In this document: positions 12,129 through 24,754 of the stretch, piece by piece
Layout: each line of letters starts with the position of its first letter
Numbering within the stretch: position 1 is the first letter of the stretch
Assembly: GCA_022605955.1 (NCBI GenBank)
Contig: JAKCOZ010000041.1
Location: 3,522,501-3,586,500, forward strand
Reading direction: 5' to 3'
DNA length: 64,000 bases
Source of the DNA: Rallus limicola
Taxonomy: Eukaryota; Chordata; Aves; Gruiformes; Rallidae
Translations under genes and position numbers: made by a program
The notes under the pieces: model-generated
Told to the model about the DNA's origin: nothing
Databases searched by the model: none
What the model saw: the letters and a program-made list of their open reading frames with translations, nothing else

Positions 12129-15100
12129 ATCAGTCATAACTGGCTTTATAATACCAGTTAGCAGCTATGATAACAAAAATGAAAAGAAATCAGAATAGTT
12201 TCTTACATAAGATAAAAAAACCCCATCATCCTGCAGTCTAAGTGAATCCAGAACTATTTACCTGGAACAGATGCTGTAATGTCTCGTTAAACCCTGTGAC
12301 TGCCCAATGTGCCCTCTAAAGCATCCATCTCACTCAGCTGCTTTAGTAGCTGCTTTGTTTTCTGTAGGTCTGAGGCAAATTACAGCTGGGACTTTGTTCT
12401 AGAGGCTCAAATACCAGGCAGACATGCATGGCATGCTACTGGTGCCCATGCTGGAGATGGATTATTGTTTTCTTTGAATCATTATTTCTGCTGAAGTACA
12501 CTGTCATTACACCAGGAATTGTCCCAGAAAGCACAAGAAAAGCAGGGATTTTTCCCTTGCAAGAGTCAGTGCTGAGGACCCATTCTGATGTCCTATTCCT
12601 TTGCTGGGTGGGAAATGCTTGTGTTTACATTTTTTTCAGTTGTTGCTACCCTGGATGCCAACATGGCTAAGCTGACAGTGGCTCAGACTCTGCTGCAAGG
12701 TGGCTTGCTTGGAGCAACACACTTGGGATGCGTTGAGAGGCACCCATGCTGTTCTCTAAGTATTGCTATGTTGGCTGCCCTCCAGCAGCCTTATCTGGCT
12801 AGTATAATATTGCAGAAACAAAACTGTAGAGATTAAAAAAGCAACGTGCATAGATGTGGTATTGTAAAAAACAGTGACCAGGGAGAACATATTTTTAATG
12901 CAGGTGACCTGGAATATCTTTCATTCCTGTGTCCATTTCCCTATACATAATACAGCAGAGATTTAAACACTTTTTAGCCCTTTGAGCATGGATTTCTGGG
13001 CTGAAGGATCACAATGAAGTTTTATGGCCCTTTCTTATGAAGTGTGGCATTTCTGACATTATTTGATGTGCAAGAGCAACTGCATTAGTCAAAGGCTACG
13101 CTTGAATAGTTATCACTTTAAGCCCATGCCCTGGGAGTATTGTATTCGGTTCCCTCATTATTTCCAGCCCTGCAGGTTATGCCATGAGTTGCTATTAGTA
13201 CATTACAATCGTAAAATGAAGATAGTCACTTTCTATAAGGGTCAAGTTTACTCCTGGAAGCAGACAAACTTCATTTTGCAGCTCAGATGGACCAGCAGTC
13301 CATCCTGTTCCCAGCTTTGCGTCTTGGCTCTTCCATGTGTAACCCTGCTCTCCCTTCTTGGGTCCAAGCCTTGCTTGGACAACACTAAAACCTTTAACAA
13401 ACTCTAACACTGCAGCATCTGTATGATGCAGCCATAAGCCCCTTCACTTTCCACAAGCTGCTACATCTTTCCCAACCACACAGCCCCCAGTATCTGAGGA
13501 GTGTTCGGGTCAGTCACAGGTGTTGCACAATACTGTCTGGGTATATTTAGCACTTGATAGTCCTGAAGAACTTCTCAAGTATGTAGCATCTTGTGTTTTG
13601 TAAACTGGGTATTGCTGGGCAGATAAAGACCCTGAGACAGTGTACGTCAGTGAAGCCTCTGGCCCCATGCTCCACTGCTGCCTGACAGTGTCTGTGAGCT
13701 AGAGGTGCAAGGCTGGTACTCTGAGGAGTCACAGTGACCCAGGTCACCAGATCTGAAGGAAGATGTTCAGAAAAGAGAAATAATCATGACATTCAGGCTC
13801 ACTTCCTAACCCAAGACTGTCACTCCTGAAGCTCATGACCTGGCTGCAGGTGGAGCAACCACCTGCTGTGTGCTGCAAGCAAGGGAGCTCATTCTGCTGG
13901 GATCCACGCTGCTGCTGGGCTTTTCTCTAGCTCTTGGCAGGAGAGCGATGGTGTATGTGGTGATGACTGTGCCTAAGGGAGTGAAACTGCTCCTAATCTG
14001 GCTGGTACATGGGTGTAACTTCTCACAGGCTGGCCAAACCCTGCTGTTTGACTGAACATACCTCTGATGGCAAGAAGGTAGGTAGGTCACTTCAGCACAT
14101 CTGAGTTCTGAAAATGTCCTGATGTGGAGACCGGCAATGAGCAACACACAATTCAATATGAATTTTAGGTGAAATCACACAGATTCTATACATTTGTTAC
14201 TGCAAACATGGCAAGCTAAAAAAACTGCTAATTAGTTACATACAGTGTTTACACCCCACTGATTGGTTAGTGATTATAATGAGCTCTGATAAACATCTCT
14301 TATAGCTGAGTATCGTTCGTTTACCTTTGATGTCTAAAAGCATCTGCACACCTGCTGGTTTGACCATCTTATTATGGCTGGTTCTTAACATGTTCCATTA
14401 CTCCCAAGTACCTTACCATAAATTCTTCTTGGTTTAGGGCAGTCTGTACCCCTGTCCTCAAGGCCACTGTTTTGAGAATGTGATTATTAAAATCCTCTCA
14501 GCATGAGTAACTTTTCCTGTCTCATGGGAACACGAGGATACTGTCAGGGCCTGTGTCTTTGGTGAAGAGAGCCAGGCCACTGGCAGGGCCTGTGTTTTCA
14601 GTGAAGAGAGCCAGGCCGCCGGCAGGCCTGCTGCCTTCCCCGACAGCCTGATAGATTTTAGGCTTGGAAGAAACAGCTGAAATCAATGAAATGTTTTCCA
14701 GGAGAAAAATATCCTTGAGTCCAATTCTCTGTGCGTTACAGCAAGCAAGGTACAGATCCAAGCGTCATATAAATTAAGTAGAAAAGAACGATAAGGACCA
14801 TCCTCATCTGAGCCACATGCTTACTTGCTAGAGTTTGTGCTGTAGCACAGGTATGTCATGCCTCACACCATGCCTTCTGTTCTTTCATTGCTTTTTGCCA
14901 AAGCAGTGAGATCACTTTTGCTCAAGTAGTGTTTAACAGAGGTGCCACACGTGATCAACAATAATCAGTGAAAGAAACCCCACCACCTTAATGATAAGGT
15001 GACAGGATAAATTCTTAGTGCATCTGGCTGATGATGCTTAGCCTCAGAGGCACAGGAAGAACCTTATTTAGCTGTGTTTGTGGTCAGCATTTGACAGTGG

Positions 15101-18100
15101 TTTGAAGCCTTGTCTTTAAATGTGGCACCTTTCCCTATAAATAACTCCTATGCTTATCTTAATTACAATCCTAATCAAGGATAGTAACACAGTAACACCA
15201 TAACTGCACCCCAGATAATTTTTTATGATCCCAAAATGTAACAGATTCTCACCAATACAGACAAAAAGTTGTAATCAAATATTTTCTTGGATGCTTTCTG
15301 AGAAAAGATCAATCTTCAAGAAATCTCAAATCTGTGGCATGAACTCCTAAAGTAACAACAATCTTTTTTTTAACCCTGCTTACCTCCCCAAAATTACAGT
15401 AGTATATTAAAAAAAAAAGAAAAAGCTAAATTCCAAACTATTACCTTGCACAATTTTTTTCTGAGAAAGAAATGATGTGATGGCTTTTAACCACACCACT
15501 AAAAATATTTAAATGCTTCGATACTGGACAGGGTATAAGAACATAAATGGAACACCAGGATTAGATATTTAACATTATATGCTTTTTAATTTAGAATTAA
15601 CTTTCTAAAATATATACACAGACTGTGCTGAGCATATGTCCAGTACACACAGATAGTCAGTGAACATACCTGAGGGGGTTTGTTTGTTATGCTCTGGGTT
15701 TGGAAAAGCTTCTTATTCAAAGCACAGTCAGAGTGATTTTGAAAAGTTAAGGGAACACTACTAATTTTTACCACTCTCTAAGCTGCTGTGATAACCCCCA
15801 CCACATCTCATAACCTGTTCTCTGCTGATGTCCTTGTAACTCTCTGCAAGGCATATTGTTTATGCTGAGTGCATTTATACCTTCTAGGAATGAGGTATTA
15901 ATGTGGATGTGATATCATACTTGATGTACCATCCTTTCACTATGGGCTATAAAGCCCAGGTGCCAAGAAAGCTGTTCTTCAAAGGCCCAGAATCCCAAAA
16001 CTAGAGGATATATTTGGGTGCACATATATTTGCACCAGGAGCAAGGAGTGAATGGAGCACTCACACTTTAAATCTGACTTTGGTTGAACTAATTGACTCG
16101 TGGTGCTAGAAGAGCTACACCAGCATGAGGCTCTGCCCCTGCTAATGCATGGTAGGAGAGGAGAAGCCCAGAACAGCAGCACTGCATAACGACCCAGGAG
16201 CAGTAAAATGATGTATGAGCACTCTTCTCGTTTTCACAAGGCGGCAGTGGAACACTGACTTGTTTCCATGGCAACCCTGAAAAAGAATTACAACTTTAAA
16301 ATTGACTGAATGGTAGCCCCATGAAAAAGTAAAGGGCAGACCATATCTTTCTAAAATATAATTTAGTACTAAGTCACCTGAACAGTATTAGCTAAAAGGA
16401 TTTCAGCACTAGACTTGGGAAGTGACCCATTTGGGATATGGAGTGTGAGGTATTTCTAATGGTGTGCTTTAGATCTGAAGGGCCTGGTGGACACACCGCA
16501 GTGTACAGCATAAAAGAAGTGGAAAAAAACCCTTCCTGCCTGAAATCTCTTATCAGAAAAACAAGAAATTATTGAGATGAAAGGGAGTGGAATAGTCTGA
16601 TAGGTAACCAGCAGTTTTGTAAAGAACAGTTAACACACATGTTGAGTGTCTAGTACAAAAGTACATGGGGAAGGGAAGAGAAATGTGGAGGAAATTAAGC
16701 AATCCTTGGGGTGAGTAAGGGGAAGCTTCTATATTTACACTGGAAATACGTCAAATAAGACTAGGAGGCCAGCATCAGCCTCTAGTGTGATGCATTATCC
16801 TGCCCCTGAAGGCTACTAAAATCTAATCCTGAAGACCCTGAACATTTCAGAAAGTTTTTTTTTTCAACAAAAGCTCCTATTAACTTCAGGAAACATTGAG
16901 AAAAATGCTCAGGATATGGTCCTTTGTGTGAAATCTGGAGGCTGTGGAGAAGAGGGGGAGCAGTAGTTTGTACATGCAAGATAGTTTTTTACATGACAGT
17001 AATTAGAAAAAAGTTCTGTTCAAGAAAATAAGTAAAAGCATTGACCTTGGTTTCTAGAAATGGCCACAGGAAGGAATTATTTGGGTAAACAAGGGCTTCA
17101 ATCTGCAGCTTTTTTCCCCAGCAGAAACCTGCACAGGTCCTGTTTTCACAAAACCATTGCTTTTGAGTCTTAGCAAAATGGGTGTCCTGATCCTCAAGAA
17201 TGATCAACACTATTAATCCCTTAGGCTGGGATTTTCAAAAGAATCTGAAAAGAAATCCCAGTGGAAGTAAAATTCACTCTCAGGTTCTATGGTCAGCCCT
17301 GTCTGTGGGCCTTCTCCCAGCAGTGGAGAAGCCCAAGGCCACATCTGGGTCCCCTGTGCACAAGCTCTCTTTGCCCTCTTCTGGGAACACTCACTTAAAA
17401 CATCACATTAAGGTATGGGTTGAAACAAATCACAAGTGTGCTTAATAACGTATAAAATAGCTTAGTAAAATTGTCATGAAAATTTAAAAGCTTGGGCACA
17501 AACCCTACACCTCTGCCATTTATACCGATGACAATGATAATGAAAAAAATAATGATGTTTTAACTCACCCATCAAAAAAATTTATTCACCCTGAGAGAGT
17601 AGAACTGTGCAAAGCTGGTGGAAAGATATACTTACCTTGAATTTATAAACTGCTCCTCAGATAAAGAAATAGAGGATGAGGAGTTGTTTCATTGACATTC
17701 ATTCCATCACCTTTAGCCATTTTTTTAGCCAAGTGGATGCAAATTCTTTGAAGTCATTAGAGCCTATAGGCAAGAACCCCCCAACCTGAGCCTGGTTTCA
17801 CTGTCCATACATAAATATCTATACATCTGAGGCAATAATGACTCCTTGTGTGCACCAGCCTACAGCATTCCTGTGTACCACCAGCTTCAAGTCTGCTGCT
17901 CAGAGTGTGAGGGAAGGAGTTAGGACAAGGAGGGAAGAAATATTCCCTTGTGTGGTGCTATGGCCTCCCTTACTGAAAACTGTTTAACAATCTTTCTGCT
18001 TAAGACAAGGTGAACAACTCTTCCTTACTTCAGTACCTTCATGGCAGATGAAAGAATAGAAATTAACATTGTAGTTAGTAAACTGAAAGGGCAATTCCAA

Positions 18101-18172
18101 AAGCACCTGTTTCTGGTGCTGGTTGATGTGTTCAGAAATTCCATATCCTGAACTAGAGCTTGGCCATCAGTT
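12129..18172. other. Unannotated intergenic DNA
   Basis: Six kilobases without a supportable gene or transposon, apart from the 39-bp tandem repeat at 14541-14630. Base composition is AT-rich. Open frames up to 114 codons occur but lack protein-like composition or flanking splice structure that I can defend. Confidence 0.5.
14541..14630. repeat. 39-bp tandem repeat, about 2.3 copies
   Basis: A 39-bp unit (core GGCCTGTGT...GTGAAGAGAGCCAGGCC) is repeated at 14541-14579 and 14580-14618, with a partial third copy to 14630. The two full copies differ at several positions. Since 39 is a multiple of three, a reverse-strand reading frame shows a 13-residue repeat, but that frame is short and not supported as a gene. 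Confidence 0.85.
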
Positions 18173-19090
18173 AGAATCACAGAATCACAGAATGACTAGG
18201 TTGGAAAAGGTCTTTGAGTCCAACCATACCTGTCCTCTACTAAACCACATCCCTAAGCACCTCAAGTACATCCAGGATTGATGACTCAACACCCTTCCTG
18301 GGCAGCCTGTTCCAATGCCTGATAAGCATTTTGGTGAAGAACTTTTTCCTAATGTCTAATCTAAACCTGCCCTGGAGCAGCTTGAGCCTATTCCCCCTTG
18401 TCCTGTCATCTGTCCCCTGGCTGAAGAGACCATTGCCCACCTCTCCACAACCTCCTTTCAGGTAATTGTAGGCGGTGATAAGTTTCCCCCTCAGGTTTGC
18501 TCTCCAGCCCCTTCACCAGACTGGCTCTGGACATGCTCCACGACCTCAGTGTCTTTCTTGTAGTGAGGGGCCCAAAACTGAACACGATATTTGAGGTGCA
18601 GCCTCACCAATTTTGAGTACAGGGGCACATTCACTGCCCTGGACCCGCTGCCTGTGCTGTTTCTGATAGGAGCCAGGATGCCATTGGCCTTCTTGGCTAC
18701 CTGGGCACACTGCTGGCTCATGTTCATTCAGCAGTCAACCAACACCCCCAGGTCCTTCTCCTCCAAGCAGCTTTCTAGCTACTCTTCCCCAAGCCTGTAG
18801 CGCTGCATGGGGTTGTTATGTGTCAAGTGCAGCACTCTGCCCTTGGCCTTGTTGAACCTCATCTCAGTCTCAGCCCATTGATCCAGCCTGTTCAAATTCC
18901 TTTGAAGAGCCCCCCTACCCTCAAGCAGATAGACACTTCCTCACAGCTTAGTGTCTTCTGCAAACTTAGAGGGAACATTTGATGCCTTCATCCAGGCCAC
19001 TGATAAAAATATCGAACAGAATTGGACCCAGGACTGAGCCCTGGGGAACATCACTTGTGACTGGCCTCCAGCTGGATTTAGCTCCTGCTG
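18173..19090 (-). mobile_element. CR1 LINE fragment, antisense
   Basis: An antisense CR1 of about 0.9 kb. Its 3' end is at 18173 with two tandem copies of the reverse-complemented terminal octamer (GAATCACA). Moving to higher coordinates it shows the 3' UTR, then the C-terminal RT coding region. Reverse-strand remnants include [11 protein letters not shown] at 18240-18440, [14 protein letters not shown] near 18600 and [12 protein letters not shown] near 19040. Stops and frameshifts throughout indicate a dead copy. The family resemblance ends near 19090. Confidence 0.92.
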
Positions 19091-21263
19091 CTATAATCTT
19101 AACATCATGTGCAGAAAAACCCTGAAAGAACAAAATGCAGCAGGGGAATTGCACAATAAGGGTTATGGCAAGGAGATCATACAGTTTCACAAGGTAGATG
19201 TTTCTATTTAGGAATTGTTCCTTAGCACAGGAGGTCCAAGCTGGTCAACTTGACTGGATGTGGCAGAGCAGAAGTGATACTTAAAGCAGGACACAAAGAA
19301 GAAAGTGTGGCTACTTAAAGATTAGTCTCAAGGGGGCACTTCTCTTTTATAGGGCAAAACACAAAGCATTTGCTATCAGAGCACACGGGCTGGCATCCAG
19401 CCTGAGATTTACTGAAGGCTGGTGTAACGAGAAAAAGGAGAGGACACCATGAGCAGTGGATGGCTTTGCTTTGTGCACAGTTGCAGCTTAGGGAAATGGA
19501 GGTATGAGTAAGGGCTTTTGGGAAGTGCTACAAGATATATTGCTCTGAGTTGTTACGCTGGCTCCTCCCTGGCTGTTGATGAATAAAACAGTTCTTCCAC
19601 AATTTTGTCTGGCACCAGGCCGCTGACCTCACCAGGGGATCTAGGCCTGTGCTTGAGTGTAAATAGGTACACATATTTAGCATTTAGCCACATCAGGGCT
19701 AGATTCCACCTTTCATTCCTGTTTAAAATGGTGTGTCGAGCTTAACACAATTTACCATTGCAAGGAATGAGAATCCCACCAGAAAGTGGCTTGTTGCAGC
19801 ACCCAGAAACCTTGTCAATGCCAATGATTTAATCTATTCTAAATTAATTTGGAAGTCTGTGGGATTTTAAGACAGAAGAACTGATCACACCACCGTTAAC
19901 TAGGCCTTTCCTCTTAGCCCTGTGACCCATCAGCCCAGCTAAGCAGCTGTCCCAGCAAGGGGAGAGGCGATGTCGAGGAGGCAAGCAAAAAACTCTGACA
20001 AAAATTTAAATGAAATAAAATAGCCAAATTCTCTGTTCCATTGACATCACTGGGGTTAAGTCTGCAGAGAGCTTGAACCAAATGCCATAGCAAATACAAA
20101 TACAAGAACAAGCACCACATGTGGGGATTTCTGCTGTGCCCATCTCTCTGAATGATCCTGCTCTTGTCTCCCTGAGAAGCTGGGAGCAGGAGCTCAGCAC
20201 TCTACACTGTGGAGTGACTTGCAAACATGTGTCTGCTCTTACCTCTGCCTGTGGTACTGGCAACAACGGGTTTCTGGGGTCCATTTACCCCACTAGAATT
20301 GAGGACTGACTGGGGCTAATACTGCAGGCCAGGCGTCCTCCTCTCCCATGCCTGGCACAGCTGTGCTGGGTATCTCACATCATACAAGCTGGGCACTGCT
20401 TATCTCACACTGCACAGAGCTGGGAAAGATGTCCCTAATTACAAATAATTATTACAACTCCTAAATAAGTGATGGGGTGTGACAAATGCAGTAGTGCTGG
20501 TGTAGGCACAGCAGTAATGCATGAGGCCTCTTGGGACTTTTCCTGCCCAAGACATGGGTGCAAATATCTGCTCTGGTTGCTGGGAGTGGGGCTTTGAGCA
20601 GCCCTTGAGGGGCAGAGGTTCTTCATGTGCACTGTGCTCCCAGGTAAGGCTCTGGGTAATGACTTGCCCAGCTGAGCCTTTAGAACAGACTACAGATGAC
20701 AAAGCAGGAACCCAAGGTAAATTTTCAGAGTTGATGAGTGAATAAGAGCCCACATCTTTATATACTGGCTGAGCACATTTCGGAGAGAGTCACTGGGGTG
20801 CAGTAAGCATGATTCCACATTATGTCACTTTTAAGAGTAAAACTTCATAATCCTTGGCAAGGTCTGCATCCAAAAAAGCAGGGTTTGATAAGTTCTCCCA
20901 CACTGAAACACCTCATATATCCAGGAGGCCATTACTGCTCAACCAGCTCATCCCTTGGGTGACTTTGGGTGAGACAGATCTACCTAAACGCTCAACTGCT
21001 GAGTGAAAACTGCCAGAGAGCTGTGTCAGGTGGGGAGAGATGGAGGAGGGAGAGACAGGGCATCAGCTAACCAGCACCCCAGCCCTGGCAGTGCCACTCC
21101 GCCTCTGGCCTCCCTAACCTGAGGGCACAGTAAATGCCCTCCCTATATGAACCATGGCTCTTTGCTACTGCCTCCTCAGGCATGGCATCTATAGAACTAA
21201 AATAAATATTCTAGAATTCTTAATTTTTAGGCAGCAGCTCATCCCACACTAGTGCAAATGGGA

Positions 21264-21282
21264 GTGTGTGTGTGTGTGTGTG
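21264..21282. repeat. (GT)n microsatellite
   Basis: An uninterrupted GT dinucleotide run of about nine to ten units. Confidence 0.85.
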
Positions 21283-21514
21283 GAGAGCAAGAGTTTAAAC
21301 CCTACAGTGACAGGTGCATTTTATAGGGTAGAATGACTCATCCTGAGGCACAATCACCTTTTCAAATACTTATTACCAGCTACTATTCAAGGACTGTATG
21401 TTTTCAGGTTTGTATTCATCACAGGCCAGATCTAAAAACTACTGAGGATACTGCAAAGGTTTAAATGCCTTTGATGGGTGATATAGCTGAGATGTTAAGA
21501 AATAAAATTAAATA

Positions 21515-21546
21515 ATTTCCTGCTATATGGATTTCCTGCTATATGT
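21515..21546. repeat. 16-bp tandem duplication
   Basis: ATTTCCTGCTATATGG is followed at once by a copy differing only in its last base. Confidence 0.85.
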
Positions 21547-22773
21547 GATTACAGGTATATATGAATGTCCTGGAGAGTAATTGTGAGATCAGTTCAAATC
21601 CAGCTATCTTCTCTATTGTTGATGACCTATTGTTTAAATTTCTGCTTAAAATAAACAAATAATTCATTATTTTGGCTACCCTGTCCATCCTGAGAGATGT
21701 TCCAGCAGTTGGTGTGATAGAGGGTATCAAACATCTATCATCTCCTGCACTCTAGGACACTGTTATACTTCAAACCAACTTTTCAAGCATGAACTCAGAG
21801 AGAATCCCTTAATTATTTTTGAAGACTTAAGCATATTAGAGCAAACTATTAAATTTCTTACCCATGCTTCACACCAGGTTCTTGTAGACACTAGCCAGAC
21901 ACTCTCCAGCATCCCCAGAATATAGCTACTCTGCAAAATGCCTTGAGATTGCAGAGCAGTAATCCAGATGTTCTTCAATCCAGTTATCACCTTACTTTCT
22001 CTGCCTTTCCAGTAGTCTGTAGGCATTTTCTTGTAATACTAAGAAGGCCATGATCAAGCCTGTTTATACAAATGAAAGCAAAGGAGTTGCCTTACATTTG
22101 GGTATCTATCTCAAACAGCACTTGGGTTGTATATCAAAGCTTTTCAAAATACAGGAAAATAATTTGACCAGCACTTCAATATAAGTGACAGAAATGTTCT
22201 CTCTTTCACTCCATCCTTTATTAATAGACGTTCTTAGACCATCAGATCCTGAATCTACTTAGTCTAGTTTGCTGTCTCTGAGGATAACAAGCAAGAGGTG
22301 AACAGAAGAGAAAGTGAGAGCTGGAGGTCATGGGTATAATGTGTCATCACATAGCTCTCCTCATAATTTCCAATAAAAAGACAAAGACTAAAGCCAGCTC
22401 TAAGATAAGCTGCTATTCCATAGCTGCAAACCATCTCACCACAAAGCGAGTGCCCTCCCAAGGTGGAAATGCCACATCCAGATCCTACATGTTTTTTGGG
22501 TGGCAGCTGGGCCCAAAACAACCTTTGGCAAAAGCAACATAATGTACATAAGCTGGTCTTTCTTCCAACTTCATCTGCAGTGATAATTAATGAGTCTGAC
22601 AAGCACCAGACGCTCTTTCTTTGCGTTGTCTTTGAATGATTTGCCACACAGAGGGTACATCCCTGCCTGAGCACCTCGCCTACCACCCTGGTGAATATTT
22701 ATACAGATTTGTCACCATGAGCTAGCATGATTTTGCAGTAATCATTAATCTGCAATCTAGTGTTTAATTGCTC

Positions 22774-22793
22774 TTATCTGCTGCTGCAGATAA
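22774..22793. promoter_or_regulatory. Palindromic GATA-factor-type site (candidate)
   Basis: TTATCTGC and GCAGATAA form a perfect 8-bp inverted repeat around a 4-bp spacer. This puts two AGATAA cores, the established GATA-factor consensus, in opposite orientation. Nearby TTAAT and TTTAATTG cores (22740-22770) give the block an enhancer-like look. Function is inference only; such motifs also occur by chance. Confidence 0.25.
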
Positions 22794-24162
22794 AAAGGAG
22801 CAGTTCATTAGGCAGAAGCAGTTCACTGGCAACATCTCTGGCCTGGAGCCGAAGGGTATCAGACCCTGCTCCCTACCTTATGTGGCTGTAGGGGTCCATG
22901 GTCTCCGTGGAGGGGATCACTCATGCTGGAAATCTGGTGGAGTCTGAGGGTGTCCGTGGGGGTTCCCCATGCCTGGGGTGCAGGCTTCCCTGGCAGGACT
23001 GCCCGTGTGCTGTCACACTGGTGACAGGGTGCAGAATTAAGGGAAGGACAATGTTGACCACACACCTCCCCAGCACTCTGACCAAGCAATTTGGCCGTCA
23101 CACAGCACAAAGCCCACCCAGCCTTGTCCTGCCCACAACCCTGCTCAAGGCTTCCCAGCCCTGTACACCTCCTGGACACTTTCCCCCACAGCCCTGTGAT
23201 GTGTCACCCTGACACACGCTTTCCCTGAGGACTTGGTGTATGGCAAAAAGCAAAACACGAGGGGCTGGGTAATGCAATTGCCTCTCAGCTCCCCTTCTTC
23301 ATGCTAAGAAGGTGAAGTATGTGCCTGCCAGAAGTCACAATACCTTATACACAGATACAGCTTAGCCATCAGATAGGAAAAACCCAGCAGCTTTCTGGTG
23401 CAAGATGGGGATACAGCTCTTCTGGAACAGAAGGAGCAGAAAAACCCAATATCTACGTAACTGAGTTTTCTCTGCTGTTTGCTCCAAATGACACCTTTTG
23501 CTCAGAGGCCCTTAGGCACAAAGAATCAGGGTAGCTGAGATGTGTAAAATAATATGTTTAGTTTTGGGGTAATAATATGTCTTTCAAATGAGAATGGCCT
23601 ATTGCTGCAAGCCTCAAAGAACCAGTCAGTGCACTTTTTAAAGCTCAAATAGGTATTTTATGATGCCAAGGATAAATCTGTCAGTAAAGATACTCTTAAG
23701 TCGAGTAAATACAGCTGTTCTCTTACATGAAAAGCTAGATAGTAGTATTGTGGGGAAAATTCTGCTCTCTCCTAAAAGAGAGCAAAGAAAGAAAACCAGA
23801 AAGGCAAAAAGGTGTGGAGGTGTTTTTTTTTTCTACACCCTGCAGCAGTAAGCTGCAACCAGACAGACACTGACTGGGGATGGGCCAGCACTTCAGCACC
23901 AGTGGGGTGTGTGCTGTGGGAGGATGTGCAAGCTGGTCCCCAAAAACAGGGTCTCTGCTCCATCTGAACATCAGCTGGTTTTTCAGGTCAGCTTCTTCCC
24001 AAGTTGCTAACTCCTCAGGTCTGTGGCAAACAGGGAAACACAGGTGTGATAGGAGTCATGTGTACCTGTGTGTGGCAAGAAAGGGATCATTTAACACTGG
24101 CTTAGTTAAACAATAGTCAGACAGTAGCAATGATGACAAAACTACTTGGTCACTCCAAAGCT

Positions 24163-24754
24163 GAGAAGGAGAGGAGAGGAGAAGATGAGGAGAGGAGAGG
24201 AGGAGAGGAGAAGATGAGGAGAGGAGAGGAGAGGAGAGGAGAGGAGAGGAGAGGAGAGGAGAGGAGAGGAGAGGAGAGGATGAGGAGAGGATGAGGAGAG
24301 GAGAAGATGAGGAGAGGAGAAGATGAGAGGAGAGGAGAGGAGAGGAGAGGAGAGGAGAGGAGAGGAGAAGATGAGGAGAGGAGAGGAGAGGAGAGGAGAG
24401 GAGAGGAGAGGAGAGGAGAGGAGAGGAGAGGAGAGGAGAGGAGAGGAGAGGAGAGGAGAGGAGAGGAGAGGAGAGGAGAGGAGAGGAGAGGAGAGGAGAG
24501 GAGAGGAGAGGAGAGGAGAGGAGAGGAGAGGGAGAGAGGAGAGGGAGAGAGGAGAGGGAGAGAGGAGAGGGAGAGAGGAGAGGGAGAGAGGAGAGGGAGA
24601 GAGGAGAGGGAGAGGGGAGAGGGGAGAGGGGAGAGGGGAGAGAGGAGAGGGGAGAGGGGAGAGGGGAGAGGGGAGAGGGGAGAGAGGAGAGGGGAGAGGG
24701 GAGAGAGGAGAGGGAGAGAGGAGAGGAAGAGGGAGAGGAGGAGGAGGAAAGGGA
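24163..24754 (+). repeat. 592-bp GA-only composite microsatellite
   Basis: The + strand consists almost entirely of G and A. The first part is GGAGA pentamers broken by GAAGATGAG blocks. From 24373 to 24754 there is not one pyrimidine (382 nt). Within this run the unit changes from GGAGA (to about 24527) to a 13-mer (GGAGAGGGAGAGA type), then to a GGGGAGA 7-mer (about 24610-24700). Two blocks, 24614-24638 and 24649-24680, have four or five runs of GGGG separated by AGA, a strict quadruplex pattern. The open frames here (Arg/Glu/Gly-only) are artefacts of the repeat. Its length may be inexact in any assembly. Confidence 0.97.

Larger units (their letters stand above)
19091..24162. other. Unannotated intergenic DNA
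   Basis: No gene is supported. The longest frame (22264-22686, reverse) has no recognisable domain. The stretch contains a (GT)n run at 21264-21282, a 16-bp duplication at 21515-21546 and a palindromic GATA-type site at 22774-22793. Confidence 0.5.

Noticed and set aside
14541..14630. CRISPR-like repeat
   Set aside because: Direct tandem repeats without unique spacers, in a vertebrate genome.
22264..22686. 140-codon reverse-strand frame
   Set aside because: Cys-rich but without any recognisable domain or splice context; length is within chance for 64 kb.
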